Positions 6,346 to 13,904 of a DNA stretch of 64,000 nucleotides are shown in pieces; within the stretch, counting starts at the first letter, position 1; each line of letters opens with the position of its first letter. This stretch comes from Siderastrea radians (lineage: Eukaryota > Cnidaria > Anthozoa > Scleractinia > Rhizangiidae). The stretch is taken from the NCBI GenBank assembly GCA_964017195.1, contig OZ024897.1:40441351-40505350 (forward strand), written 5' to 3'. A program made the translations under genes and the position numbers. The notes beneath the pieces were generated by a model. That model saw nothing but the letters and a program-made list of their open reading frames with translations. It was not told the DNA's origin and ran no database searches.

Positions 6346-6884
6346 TAATCATTCCGTTGATGATACGGATGACAACAAAGTTGATACCATCGGGCTTCTT
6401 GGCCTACAATCAATTGTTGAACGCGTTGACCGGCTTGATGGTCATTGCTTACATAATCATGATCCGAAAACTCATTTAAAAAGTCTTGCAAGGTGCGTCC
6501 ACGGGCTTTGGCTTTCAAATACAACAAGGCGTAATCCCCACAACTCTTGCTTGAAATGGCTTGCAGGGACTTGCCATTGGTCACCACATACTTCCAATGT
6601 TTCACCATCCAATCTTGGAACGGGGTAGCTTGCACGTACGTCCCCATGGGCAAGGCATAACTGTCGAGGATTTCACACACGTTTCCATCCGTCCACACCG
6701 CTAACCAATGTTGTCCGGGTTGATCGTGTGGGTCGGTGTTGACAATGTACCCTTGGGGTGGGGTCTTGACAGGACGCTTGGGTAGTCGATCACAGGCCAC
6801 CGTCCCGTAAAACATCGGTTTCAATTGGGGGTCGTCTCGGGCTAAATAATCCAATTGCACATTGTTCAAGGCCACATGTTCCAT
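6345..6884 (-). CDS. Adenain-like cysteine protease (Ulp1/adenovirus protease clan)
   Basis: A protein of 179 residues, near the adenain length. The catalytic order is intact: His59 in GQHWLAVW, Asp74 in EILDSY, Gln108 in SLQAIS and Cys115 in SCGDYALLYL. Adenain cuts capsid and core precursors during maturation and needs DNA or a peptide cofactor; this one probably acts likewise on the glycine motifs found in several small basic proteins of the element. It lies 5 bases after the stop of the major capsid gene. No TATA box of its own was seen, so it may be read from the capsid transcript. Its stop is followed directly by AATAAA. Confidence 0.93.
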   Translation of the reverse strand: MEHVALNNVQLDYLARDDPQLKPMFYGTVACDRLPKRPVKTPPQGYIVNTDPHDQPGQHWLAVWTDGNVCEILDSYALPMGTYVQATPFQDWMVKHWKYVVTNGKSLQAISSKSCGDYALLYLKAKARGRTLQDFLNEFSDHDYVSNDHQAGQRVQQLIVGQEARWYQLCCHPYHQRND

Positions 6885-6889
6885 CTTCT

Positions 6890-8290
6890 TTAGTGCTGGT
6901 AAATGTTATACAACACGGCTCCGTTCCTGTCAATCTCCAGCAAGTTCTCAAATTCTCCATACACGAGCACGGTTATATTGACCCCGGGGGCGGCTCCAAA
7001 TTCCAAGACCAGTTGTAAATCGCCCGTTTGCTTGGGGTTGAGGTTTTGACTGTCAGCACATCCATTGGCCACATTGTCATACATGTACAAGGTACAGTTT
7101 TTCCTGTGGCCCCAATCTCCTAGTTCTACCATATTGCCTTTCTTTTTACACCAAGCCCCACTGGCTTGCAGAAAACGGAAGTAGCCTAGATTATCTCGGG
7201 TGCCATTGTTGTGCACTAACTGCAGGGTTTCATAAGGGTATTCTTCGCCTTTGACAATCTGTCGAATGGAGGTCAGCCCAAATTTCTGGAAGCAGAAAGG
7301 ATCTCGGGTCACATCTCCATTGAAGGCTCGGCTGTCCAACAACCCCACAATCAATCGGTCAGGTATTCTGTTTTGAAACAGGTTAGGGATATCAAAGCGG
7401 ACCAGGTTGCCTTGCATGCTGAAGGTCCTGATTTCACTGCGGACGGTCGGGTAAGCCGCCACTTGGCCTTCATTGTGTCTTTTTTCAGATAAACTCTGGT
7501 AGATAGCGTCATTCAAACGCAGTTGACATAGATGAAACCGTAGTTTCACATCCCCTTCCATCAATCGACCCGCTAGAGCCACTCCATTGAAAAACAAGCT
7601 GGGGCCATTGAAATGAAATTTCATCTTGATTTCGATGCCAGGCACCAACAGTTTGCCGGTATGAAAGACTTCCAAGTGCGGGGTAAACACTAGACTGTGG
7701 GTGACACCTGCAGCATACTTGGCGGTTTCGGCTACCATGGCGGCCAAGGCTCCTTTGTGATTGGCGGGGAGATCCCGGTAGTCATTATGTGGTGCTGCAC
7801 TGTTGGTATTGTTGTCCGTCCATTGGGGTGGGAAATCCACTTGATTGAACCATCCTTGGGGTCCTAACACGGTCTTGCCATCTTCTCGGTCATAATTCAG
7901 CAAGGTTTCTAGGTAAGCTTTGTAATGATACGTGTCGGATTGTGGACTGATCAACGTGCCATTCAACTGCAAGTCAATTTGTTTGATGATGGAATGGGCC
8001 AAATTGTTGACGGGCCACAATTTCTCCGCGGCCACCAAGTTCCCGTTATCATCCTTTTTCAAACTCAATTCCATGGTAAAGTAACTGCGTCCCAAATCCA
8101 CAAAATCGTCCAACCCTGGCACAATGAATTCCATGGGATTGATACCCGTGGTGGTGGGTTGAATGGTGACCATGCGATAGGCATTGATGCTAATGTCCGT
8201 GGGTGGCACCTTGAAAATCCGTAACGCTGGGTTGACGGTCCCTTCGGAACGCTCGTGAGCCGGGGCGGTTTGTGTACTCACGTCAGGCAT
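6890..8290 (-). CDS. Major capsid protein (double jelly-roll, hexon-like)
   Basis: A protein of 466 residues. The N-terminal part has the typical Maverick capsid signature FKVPPTDISINAYRMVTIQP, then INPMEFIVPGLDDFVDLGRS, and near residues 85-110 NNLAHSIIKQIDLQLNGTLI. The C-terminal half contains FDIPNLFQNRIPDRLIVGLL and ends in LEFGAAPGVNITVLVYGEFE. These are regions I recall as conserved in Polinton major capsid proteins, which fold as a double jelly roll and form pseudo-hexameric capsomers. TATAAAAA at 8,342-8,349 is about 52 bases upstream, inside the preceding small gene. The stop precedes the protease ATG by 5 bases, keeping capsid and maturation enzyme together. Confidence 0.93.
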   Translation of the reverse strand: MPDVSTQTAPAHERSEGTVNPALRIFKVPPTDISINAYRMVTIQPTTTGINPMEFIVPGLDDFVDLGRSYFTMELSLKKDDNGNLVAAEKLWPVNNLAHSIIKQIDLQLNGTLISPQSDTYHYKAYLETLLNYDREDGKTVLGPQGWFNQVDFPPQWTDNNTNSAAPHNDYRDLPANHKGALAAMVAETAKYAAGVTHSLVFTPHLEVFHTGKLLVPGIEIKMKFHFNGPSLFFNGVALAGRLMEGDVKLRFHLCQLRLNDAIYQSLSEKRHNEGQVAAYPTVRSEIRTFSMQGNLVRFDIPNLFQNRIPDRLIVGLLDSRAFNGDVTRDPFCFQKFGLTSIRQIVKGEEYPYETLQLVHNNGTRDNLGYFRFLQASGAWCKKKGNMVELGDWGHRKNCTLYMYDNVANGCADSQNLNPKQTGDLQLVLEFGAAPGVNITVLVYGEFENLLEIDRNGAVLYNIYQH

Positions 8291-8292
8291 GT

Positions 8293-8526
8293 TTAACGTC
8301 GTCGTCGTCGTCGAGTGGTGGTACGTCGTCGTCGTGAGGGGTTTTTATACCGTCGTCGTCGTGCTAAACGTTGTCTCAAATCAAACCCGGGAAGTCTCAT
8401 CACCTCGGCACTTAACCAACCGCCACGTTGTCCTCTCCTGAGTTTCCAAAACGGATACAGGCCACCCCATTGAGTCAACCCTCGATTACTACGAATCCGT
8501 CGAGGTCGTGAATGCACGGGATCCAT
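8293..8526 (-). CDS. Small Arg-rich virion protein, 77 aa
   Basis: The start is ATG 8,524-8,526 (a frame two codons longer begins with GTG), 3 bases past the upstream stop. The N-terminal part is MDPVHSRPRRIRSNRG. Two glycine motifs follow: TQWGGLYPFW (about 18-27) and GQRGGWLSAEV (about 32-42), both compatible with adenain-type cutting. The C-terminal 25 residues are almost all Arg with Thr, Lys and Tyr, like protamine or adenovirus core proteins. It probably condenses the genome. The major capsid TATA box is embedded in this gene. Confidence 0.7.
   Translation of the reverse strand: MDPVHSRPRRIRSNRGLTQWGGLYPFWKLRRGQRGGWLSAEVMRLPGFDLRQRLARRRRYKNPSRRRRTTTRRRRRR
8342..8349 (-). promoter_or_regulatory. 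TATA box (TATAAAAA) for the major capsid gene
   Basis: The box lies about 52 bases upstream of the capsid ATG, inside the Arg-rich 77-aa gene. Confidence 0.5.
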
Positions 8527-8528
8527 GT

Positions 8529-8855
8529 TCACACGCCCAAAATATCACGCGCCCGTTTGGTTTGTTTGGGAAATAAGGCACTGGCGACCCGCACGGCGTC
8601 TTTTACGCTCTTATGACTCAACGCTTTCTTGGCTTGTTTGGTGATTTCTTTTTTGATGACTTGTTCGGCTTTGCGTTTGACACCTCGTGATAACCCCGTT
8701 GTCAAGCCTCTCTTGATATTACTAGGTAGTTTTAAAGGATTTCGCGTCCTTATAAGACCTTGCAACCCCCCACGCAACAGGTCCGTCGCCAACCCTTTGC
8801 CTTGTTGATCATACCACTCGTCGGTTCGAAATCGTGTCAAACTTCCCCCACGCAT
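8529..8855 (-). CDS. Basic helical virion protein, 108 aa
   Basis: The N-terminus is short and neutral with DEWYDQQGKGLATDLL (residues 12-27), containing the glycine motif QQGKG. Then come GGLQGLI, several basic amphipathic segments and a Lys/Arg/Ala-rich second half ending KRARDILGV. Hydrophobic and basic faces alternate, as in adenovirus pVII or pVI precursors, but no homology is recognisable by eye. TATAAAAA at 8,908-8,915 lies about 55 bases upstream. The stop is followed after 2 bases by the ATG of the Arg-rich 77-aa gene. Confidence 0.68.
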   Translation of the reverse strand: MRGGSLTRFRTDEWYDQQGKGLATDLLRGGLQGLIRTRNPLKLPSNIKRGLTTGLSRGVKRKAEQVIKKEITKQAKKALSHKSVKDAVRVASALFPKQTKRARDILGV

Positions 8856-8907
8856 GGTGTCTTCTTCACCAGGGATAAACGTTTTGTCTGTGCTTCATGG
8901 GACCCCC

Positions 8908-8915
8908 TTTTTATA
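8908..8915 (-). promoter_or_regulatory. TATA box (TATAAAAA) for the 108-aa basic protein gene
   Basis: It sits in the short gap before and within the end of the upstream gene, about 55 bases from ATG 8,853-8,855. Confidence 0.5.
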
Positions 8916-8920
8916 CCGTC

Positions 8921-9154
8921 TCACATGAGATTGCACGTAAACGATTCCCCCGCATAGCGTTTTCGTTTTCCTTGGCGGATTTCCTCCATGCGTTTCAAAT
9001 GCGATTTTCTGGCATTCTTTTTCGCCACCTTTTCTATCTTTTTGGTGATGGACCAAGCGGTTTTAGGAATCCCGGCAATCACCGCGTTGATCCCTTCGCC
9101 CTCTTGTGAACGCTGTGGTCGTCGTCGTCGTCGTCGTCGTCGTTTCGGAGGCAT
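8921..9154 (-). CDS. Arg-rich core-type protein, 77 aa
   Basis: The ATG at 9,152-9,154 follows ATAAAAAA (9,185-9,192) by about 31 bases, so the much longer upstream extension of the frame is not used. The leader starts MPPKRRRR like the PLA2 protein and continues as an Arg run, then SQEGEGINAV (about residues 16-25), the same glycine-type site as in the 92-aa protein. A short hydrophobic stretch (VIAGIPKTAWSI) and Lys/Arg-rich helices complete it. Likely a DNA-binding precursor cut at maturation. Confidence 0.68.
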   Translation of the reverse strand: MPPKRRRRRRRRPQRSQEGEGINAVIAGIPKTAWSITKKIEKVAKKNARKSHLKRMEEIRQGKRKRYAGESFTCNLM

Positions 9155-9188
9155 GATTGACTGGGGGTTCCCTTCTCGTCTCTCTTTT

Positions 9189-10223
9189 TTATGCCTTTTT
9201 GAAGTGTAACGTGACAATGGTATGACCGTCCCCAAACTTGACCAAGTCTCCTCCTCTACCAATCGTTTCGGCCACTTGAACATGAATGATTTCCACCACC
9301 TCGTTACGAAGAGACATGTATTGAATGTGCAACGGTTCAAAGTACAGGGTGCCACGTCCTTGTCGCTTGTACTGGATTTCGCGCAACAAATCGGTCACGC
9401 GATTGCCCACCACCGTGCTGCCTGCCACGTCCGAGTACACGTGGAGCGTTCGCGTGGGTTCCCCCACCACCGCCCGAAACGCCACATTCAAATTGGTGAA
9501 ACGCCACCCACAACTCATACTCAATTCCATGTAGTCTTCCACTCGACTGGTGGTCCAAAACACCGGGTTCCCATCCTTATCGGTGATATCCTTCCAATCG
9601 CTGTTCTTGGTCATGTCGGGGATTTGATCCCCCAGGAAGTCTTGCTGTAAGTTCGGGCCCAAAATCCATCCGCTGGTAATTTTACGTAACCATCCCATCT
9701 TGGCAGCTAACTTGGTATGAACGGCAAACGAGGGCGTGCGAACGGATCCATCATGAGAGACATTCGTGTTGTCAATGAGCAGATCCTCCCCTTCCCAACG
9801 AAACTTGACGTACGTGTGTTTGCCTTGATCGTCCAAAAACGTACCCCCTTGGATCACCGATTCCCGTCGTTTCTGTTCCACATGAGTAATGGCGGCTTTC
9901 ATAAAACTCACCCCGTCCACCACCCAATCCCAGTCGTTAATATCATCAATTTTGGTCACGGCCGCTGCATATTTGTTATAGGTCCCTCCGTCTTGACTGG
10001 GGGCTTTTAGGTGCCATTTGATGCCTAAGACGTGTTGTCCTTTCATCACCAGCTCGTACAAATTGACGCGGGCATCCGGTAAGGAAATGGCACTCAACCC
10101 CACTTGCCATCCACCCCCTGTGAGTTGTAACGGTTTCGGTAGACGAATCTTGAAGGAATTGGCTTGGTTGTTGGGAAATTCCCGTCGGTTGGAATGACTG
10201 GGTAACGTCACGTAGAACGACAT
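9189..10223 (-). CDS. Penton-like/minor capsid protein, paralogue A, 344 aa
   Basis: It starts MSFYVTLPSHS at ATG 10,221-10,223 (the frame is open further with GTG). The N-terminal motif, then RLPKPLQLTGGGWQVGLSAI, is the signature of a protein family I recall in nearly all cnidarian Mavericks and often called penton or minor capsid. The C-terminal third has LHVYSDVAGSTVVGNRVTDLL and ends DGHTIVTLHF. Beta-rich throughout, with no Cys pattern or TM segment. It is homologous to the genes at 10,235-11,278 and 15,923-16,969, and closest to the first. It probably forms capsid vertices or spikes. It follows paralogue B after 11 bases. Confidence 0.8.
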   Translation of the reverse strand: MSFYVTLPSHSNRREFPNNQANSFKIRLPKPLQLTGGGWQVGLSAISLPDARVNLYELVMKGQHVLGIKWHLKAPSQDGGTYNKYAAAVTKIDDINDWDWVVDGVSFMKAAITHVEQKRRESVIQGGTFLDDQGKHTYVKFRWEGEDLLIDNTNVSHDGSVRTPSFAVHTKLAAKMGWLRKITSGWILGPNLQQDFLGDQIPDMTKNSDWKDITDKDGNPVFWTTSRVEDYMELSMSCGWRFTNLNVAFRAVVGEPTRTLHVYSDVAGSTVVGNRVTDLLREIQYKRQGRGTLYFEPLHIQYMSLRNEVVEIIHVQVAETIGRGGDLVKFGDGHTIVTLHFKKA

Positions 10224-10234
10224 CTTTGTCTGCT

Positions 10235-11278
10235 TCACACCACCACCTCCCTTTTAAAGTGGAGGGTTAGGAGGGTATGCCCTTCGCCAAATGTCACGAG
10301 ATCCCCATTGGTTTCGGCCATCTGCGTTTCCACGATTTCCACCACTTCATTGCGTACCGGGACATATTGAATATGCCGAGGTTCAAAGTGCGTGGTTTCT
10401 TTGGGGTGGTACTTGATTTCTCGTAAGAGATCCGTGATGCGACCCCCTACCATACTACTGGTCCCTACATCACAATACACGTGCAAAGGACGCACGGCGG
10501 GAAATTCCGACGGGACACGAAAGGTCCCGTTCAAATTCACAAACCGCCAAGGACACGATAGACTCAATTTCAGATAATCCCCCTCTACTTTCCAAAAGAG
10601 GGGTTTGTTGCTGGTATCGCGGACATCCGTCGGGGTGGGAATGGTAGACATGCCTTGAAATTCTTGCAAGAGATTGGGACCCAATCGATACTGGCCGGGG
10701 GACACTTGTTCAATCCATCCCATTCTCAGGGCTAAGGTTCTGCCCCATGACACGTGCGCCACTTGTCGTTTGTAATCCACGGGCTTGCTATTCAATAACA
10801 AATCCCCTTCGGAGGTCCATTCAAAGGTCGGGGCCAATTTGAGGCCATTGTCCTCGGTCCATTTGTTTTTGGGGACGGTTTGTTTCGCACGGCTTTGCTC
10901 GTAACGATAGACCAGTTGATGAAAAAATTGAACTCCCGTCAACGAGGTCATCTCCTTTCTCATATCTCGTCCGTAGACAGTGAGTTCGCGGCGTTCATGG
11001 TACCAGCGATCGTTCCCTTGATCGTCTTGGATATACACCCGTTCGTGCCATCGTACATACAACAGAGGGTGGGAATCGCCCACGCCTCCTTCTTCCGCTA
11101 GCACGGGAATGGTGGGTAAGGATAAACTCGCCATACCCACCATCCATCCTCGGCCCATAAATCGAATGGGTTTCGGCAGGCGGTTTCTGAAATGATGACT
11201 CTTGTTGCCAGGAAACTCTTTGGTACTCGCATGACTCATCAACGTCACGTAAAACGACGAGTTGGGCACCAACGTCAT
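10235..11278 (-). CDS. Penton-like/minor capsid protein, paralogue B, 347 aa
   Basis: N-terminal SFYVTLMSHAS and RLPKPIRFMGRGWMVGMASL, central GPNLLQEFQG, and C-terminal LHVYCDVGTSSMVGGRITDLL and EGHTLLTLHF align by eye with paralogue A along the whole length. This indicates tandem gene duplication. The middle third differs most (YIQDDQGNDRWYHERREL is not shared), which would suit receptor-facing loops. The start overlaps the integrase stop as ATGA (11,275-11,278). Expected role: vertex capsomer. Why an element keeps two adjacent copies is not known. Confidence 0.8.
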   Translation of the reverse strand: MTLVPNSSFYVTLMSHASTKEFPGNKSHHFRNRLPKPIRFMGRGWMVGMASLSLPTIPVLAEEGGVGDSHPLLYVRWHERVYIQDDQGNDRWYHERRELTVYGRDMRKEMTSLTGVQFFHQLVYRYEQSRAKQTVPKNKWTEDNGLKLAPTFEWTSEGDLLLNSKPVDYKRQVAHVSWGRTLALRMGWIEQVSPGQYRLGPNLLQEFQGMSTIPTPTDVRDTSNKPLFWKVEGDYLKLSLSCPWRFVNLNGTFRVPSEFPAVRPLHVYCDVGTSSMVGGRITDLLREIKYHPKETTHFEPRHIQYVPVRNEVVEIVETQMAETNGDLVTFGEGHTLLTLHFKREVVV

Positions 11279-12459
11279 CGTCGTCGGCGTCGTTTGCGCG
11301 GTCGAAGGGATGTCACGTCACCACGAGCAATCCAACTATTGTACTTGTCGGGCCACCCTTTCCACTTGACCAACCAACGATCTTTTTGACGCTTAAGTAC
11401 CTTTTCGATGCGAAATACATCGGACACCTGGACTTTTTGTAAATCCTCTTCATAAAACGTGCCTTGGATGGGGGTGTCATCCCATTCGTGAATCTTATAG
11501 GTGGGCACGGGGCCCGGGATCACACGATGCACCACAAACACTTCTTCGGTCCAACCGGGGAGATAGCCTTTTTCAAAGGTCCGATGAATCGTGTTGAGAC
11601 GAACCCGATCCCCGACTTTGAATTGGGGTTTTTTCCGACCTTTCAATCGCTTGCTGTACAATCGTTTCCACACGGCTTCTTCGTTGTCCCACGTCACGTC
11701 TTCGGGGGGCATACCAATACTTCGATGACGGGTGGCATTATACCCTTGCACCAACTGGGGTAAGACATCGTCAAAGCGTAAGGTGTTGGCCGTGGTCAAA
11801 TAACGGTACAACCGTTCTTTCAAGGTCCGATTAAATCGTTCCACCACACTGGCTTTGGCATCCCCTTCGGTGGAAAAATGATGAATCCCTTGCTCCTCCG
11901 CCCATCGTTGAAAGGTCCGATTGTAAAATTCTTTCCCTCGATCCGTTTGCAATCGGTTGGGGTGCCGCCCTCCTTGTCTCACAATCTTCTCAAAGGCTTT
12001 CACGAGGGCCACGCCGGTTTTGGTTTTCAACGGTTGGACCCACGCGTACTTGGACAACACATCCACGACGGTCAATAAGTAGCGTATACCCCGATTATGT
12101 TTGGCCAACCGTTGCACTTCCACTAAATCCGCGGCCCATTGATCGTCCAACCCCCCTACGACCACGGGTAAGGTAGCAAAACGACGACGTCGTGGTTTAT
12201 GCAAGGTGTAGCCCACATCCTGTTCCAAGATCTGTTGGGCTTTTTTCAACGGGAGGCCCTGGGCTTTGGCAAACCGTTGCACCCCGCCTAAACTCCCCGG
12301 GGCGCTAGGATCGTGGTAACGGCTTAACCATTGTTGCGAGACCTTGCTTTTCTTATTCTTCGTTGACAACGACGACGACGAGACAGGGCGTTTGGTTCTC
12401 TTCAACTTTGTTGTTGACCAGCGTTGAGTTTTCTTTCGAGGGGCCATACGTTCTGACAT
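11275..12459 (-). CDS. Retroviral-type integrase with C-terminal chromodomain
   Basis: A protein of 394 residues. The basic N-terminus is followed by a helical region with HDPSAPGSLGGVQRFAKA (about 49-66). The rve catalytic core has Asp111 (QWAADLVEV), Asp173 (LQTDRGKEF) and Glu207 (ASVVERFNRTLKERL), a complete DDE triad. An SH3-like segment lies near 278-345 (FKVGDRVRLN...YKIHEWDD), and a chromodomain is at about 347-385 with VFRIEKVLKR and VKWKGWPDKYNSWI. It inserts the linear element and makes 6-bp target duplications in this superfamily; the chromodomain probably steers it to modified histones. The aromatic positions of the domain (F/Y, W, W) appear present. Ends in KRRRRR. Confidence 0.95.
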   Translation of the reverse strand: MSERMAPRKKTQRWSTTKLKRTKRPVSSSSLSTKNKKSKVSQQWLSRYHDPSAPGSLGGVQRFAKAQGLPLKKAQQILEQDVGYTLHKPRRRRFATLPVVVGGLDDQWAADLVEVQRLAKHNRGIRYLLTVVDVLSKYAWVQPLKTKTGVALVKAFEKIVRQGGRHPNRLQTDRGKEFYNRTFQRWAEEQGIHHFSTEGDAKASVVERFNRTLKERLYRYLTTANTLRFDDVLPQLVQGYNATRHRSIGMPPEDVTWDNEEAVWKRLYSKRLKGRKKPQFKVGDRVRLNTIHRTFEKGYLPGWTEEVFVVHRVIPGPVPTYKIHEWDDTPIQGTFYEEDLQKVQVSDVFRIEKVLKRQKDRWLVKWKGWPDKYNSWIARGDVTSLRPRKRRRRR

Positions 12460-12764
12460 TCATCCCATAACGTTGATATGGTGGGGATGGTGTGGGGATG
12501 CGCCTTTTGAATGATTCGATACCATCGCCACGCCTCTGGGTGGGCTTTTAACCATACGACAAACACCACCCATCGATACAGGTTACGATCCACGTGGGTT
12601 TCTTCAAAGACGTGGAGAGGGTGTGCGTCCTCGGGACAGGGAGGAATCGGGATTTGGGGCCCGGGTTGGTGATCATATAACACTTGGCACAGGGATTGAT
12701 GGCATTGCCAATCCACCAGGGACCAGAGAGACTCCCACGCATCACACACAACAACAGACTCCAT
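12402..12764 (-). CDS. Unknown 120-aa Trp-rich protein upstream of integrase
   Basis: No family recognised. It has an unusually high Trp and His content (for example WESLWSLVDWQCH near the start and LYRWVVFVVWLKAHPEAWRW in the middle) and a Pro/Cys stretch PPCPEDAHPLH between. The predicted fold is two or three amphipathic helices. The last 58 bases overlap the integrase start in another frame. The ATG is the first one downstream of the end of the GRF gene; no clear TATA box was seen in the 43-base gap, so it may be read from a longer transcript. A real gene is likely because the frame is long and tightly placed, but function is open. Confidence 0.5.
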   Translation of the reverse strand: MESVVVCDAWESLWSLVDWQCHQSLCQVLYDHQPGPQIPIPPCPEDAHPLHVFEETHVDRNLYRWVVFVVWLKAHPEAWRWYRIIQKAHPHTIPTISTLWDECQNVWPLERKLNAGQQQS

Positions 12765-12781
12765 GGACTAAATACAAAAAT

Positions 12782-12787
12782 TTTATT
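12782..12787 (-). terminator. AATAAA poly(A) signal after the GRF gene
   Basis: The signal lies 20 bases past the stop of the GRF zinc-finger gene, on the minus strand, in the gap before the Trp-rich gene. Confidence 0.55.
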
Positions 12788-12807
12788 CCTACTCCTTTTT
12801 AAAACCA

Positions 12808-13695
12808 TTAAAAGAGACCTAGACGACGACGACCACAGGCGACGGTCTCGAGATCTTTCTGCCAGTTCTCCACACTGTCACTGTACTTGGGGGGTGGTGG
12901 CGCTGGGGCTACCATCATTTCTTGACGGTTCTTGAGCTCTTGAATTTCTCGTAACAATTGTTTCTCATAATCTGTCAGGGGGCGATCCTCTTTCCTGGGG
13001 GCTCGAGGAGGCGGTCCTGGGATGTCCACGCCCCGCTTGGGATACCCTTGTGCATCCCGGGTAGGTATTTCAGCTTGTTGGTCGGCTTTCTTGGGCGGGT
13101 TGTCATGAAACCAACTCCAGTACTTGGGGCCCATGGGTTGATCGGCCCACCGGAAGAAGTCACACGTTTTCTTGGAACAATTCAGAAACAAGCGATCGGG
13201 GTTCTGGGTCGAATGGCTCTGTTGCAGCGTGGCGGGTTCCCGGCAAAAACACTGCAAACAAGTCCACATGTCCAACACTTCTGTATGAGGTTGACTATAC
13301 ACCGCTTTCATATACTCCAGGGCTTGATCTTGGCCACAAAATAGCAAACACGGTTGCATGGGACATTTCACATACTTCCATCCCTTTTGAGATTCTCGGG
13401 CCTCCAAACGCACGTCATGGCAAGGGCATACCATATAGTCCACCTTTTCCTTGTTGTCTTTGATTTGATGATGGCCCACCTCATTGTCAAACACGGTCAT
13501 CAGAGTGAATTGGGGTGTAGATTGCTCCGCCATGTCATTCAATTCTTTCATCATCTCTTCCACCGCCGCTCGGGTATCTTCCACCACCTCCCCTACCACC
13601 GGATCACAGTCCACGGGCGTCATCGTTTGAATAGTCTTCTTCTTCTTCTTCCCCTCTGGGGGATGGGTTGTCTTTCTCTTCCGATCGACTGACAT
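12808..13695 (-). CDS. GRF-type zinc-finger protein, 295 aa
   Basis: The N-terminus is basic (RKRKTTHPPEGKKKKKT), followed by an acidic helix. Two cysteine clusters follow: residues about 90-121 (CPCHDVRL...VKCPMQPC) and a GRF finger at about 146-185 (CLQCFCREPA...RLFLNCSKKTCDFFRWAD). Its CFFRW-like end is the family signature. GRF fingers bind single-stranded DNA or RNA in repair and topoisomerase proteins. The tail is Pro-rich with a coiled segment TDYEKQLLREIQELKNRQE. The start is set at ATG 13,693-13,695 because TATAAAAA (13,728-13,735) lies downstream of the frame's earlier ATG at 13,740. Probably an early replication or repair accessory factor. Confidence 0.8.
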   Translation of the reverse strand: MSVDRKRKTTHPPEGKKKKKTIQTMTPVDCDPVVGEVVEDTRAAVEEMMKELNDMAEQSTPQFTLMTVFDNEVGHHQIKDNKEKVDYMVCPCHDVRLEARESQKGWKYVKCPMQPCLLFCGQDQALEYMKAVYSQPHTEVLDMWTCLQCFCREPATLQQSHSTQNPDRLFLNCSKKTCDFFRWADQPMGPKYWSWFHDNPPKKADQQAEIPTRDAQGYPKRGVDIPGPPPRAPRKEDRPLTDYEKQLLREIQELKNRQEMMVAPAPPPPKYSDSVENWQKDLETVACGRRRLGLF

Positions 13696-13904
13696 CGTGC
13701 TGACGATTTTTTTCACCCGCCCCTGCCTTTTTATACCCATACCGCTACGCTCTCATTGGTCAGCTTTTCATGACCCTATAAGGACCTCTTGTCTTCCCAT
13801 TGGTCAGCTTCTTATGACCTTATAAGGACCTCTTGTCTTCCCATTGGTCAGGTGTTCCTATTTAAGGAGTTCCCTTGCTGCCTGAATCGTCATTCTCCCA
13901 AGCC
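13696..13904. promoter_or_regulatory. Divergent promoter with 44-bp tandem repeats, CCAAT and CArG boxes
   Basis: TATAAAAA (minus, 13,728-13,735) serves the GRF gene; TATTTAA (plus, about 13,859-13,865) serves the SLOG gene. Between them a 44-bp unit is repeated 2.3 times (starts 13,755, 13,799, 13,843). Each unit begins ATTGGTCAG (an inverted CCAAT box) and contains CC(C/T)TATAAGG. The second is a perfect CArG box at 13,818-13,827. This looks like a bidirectional enhancer-promoter of early genes, responsive to NF-Y and SRF-like factors by inference. Confidence 0.65.

Noticed and set aside
13696..13740. Longer start of the GRF protein at ATG 13,738-13,740
   Set aside because: The TATA box at 13,728-13,735 lies downstream of it, so this ATG would not be in the mRNA.
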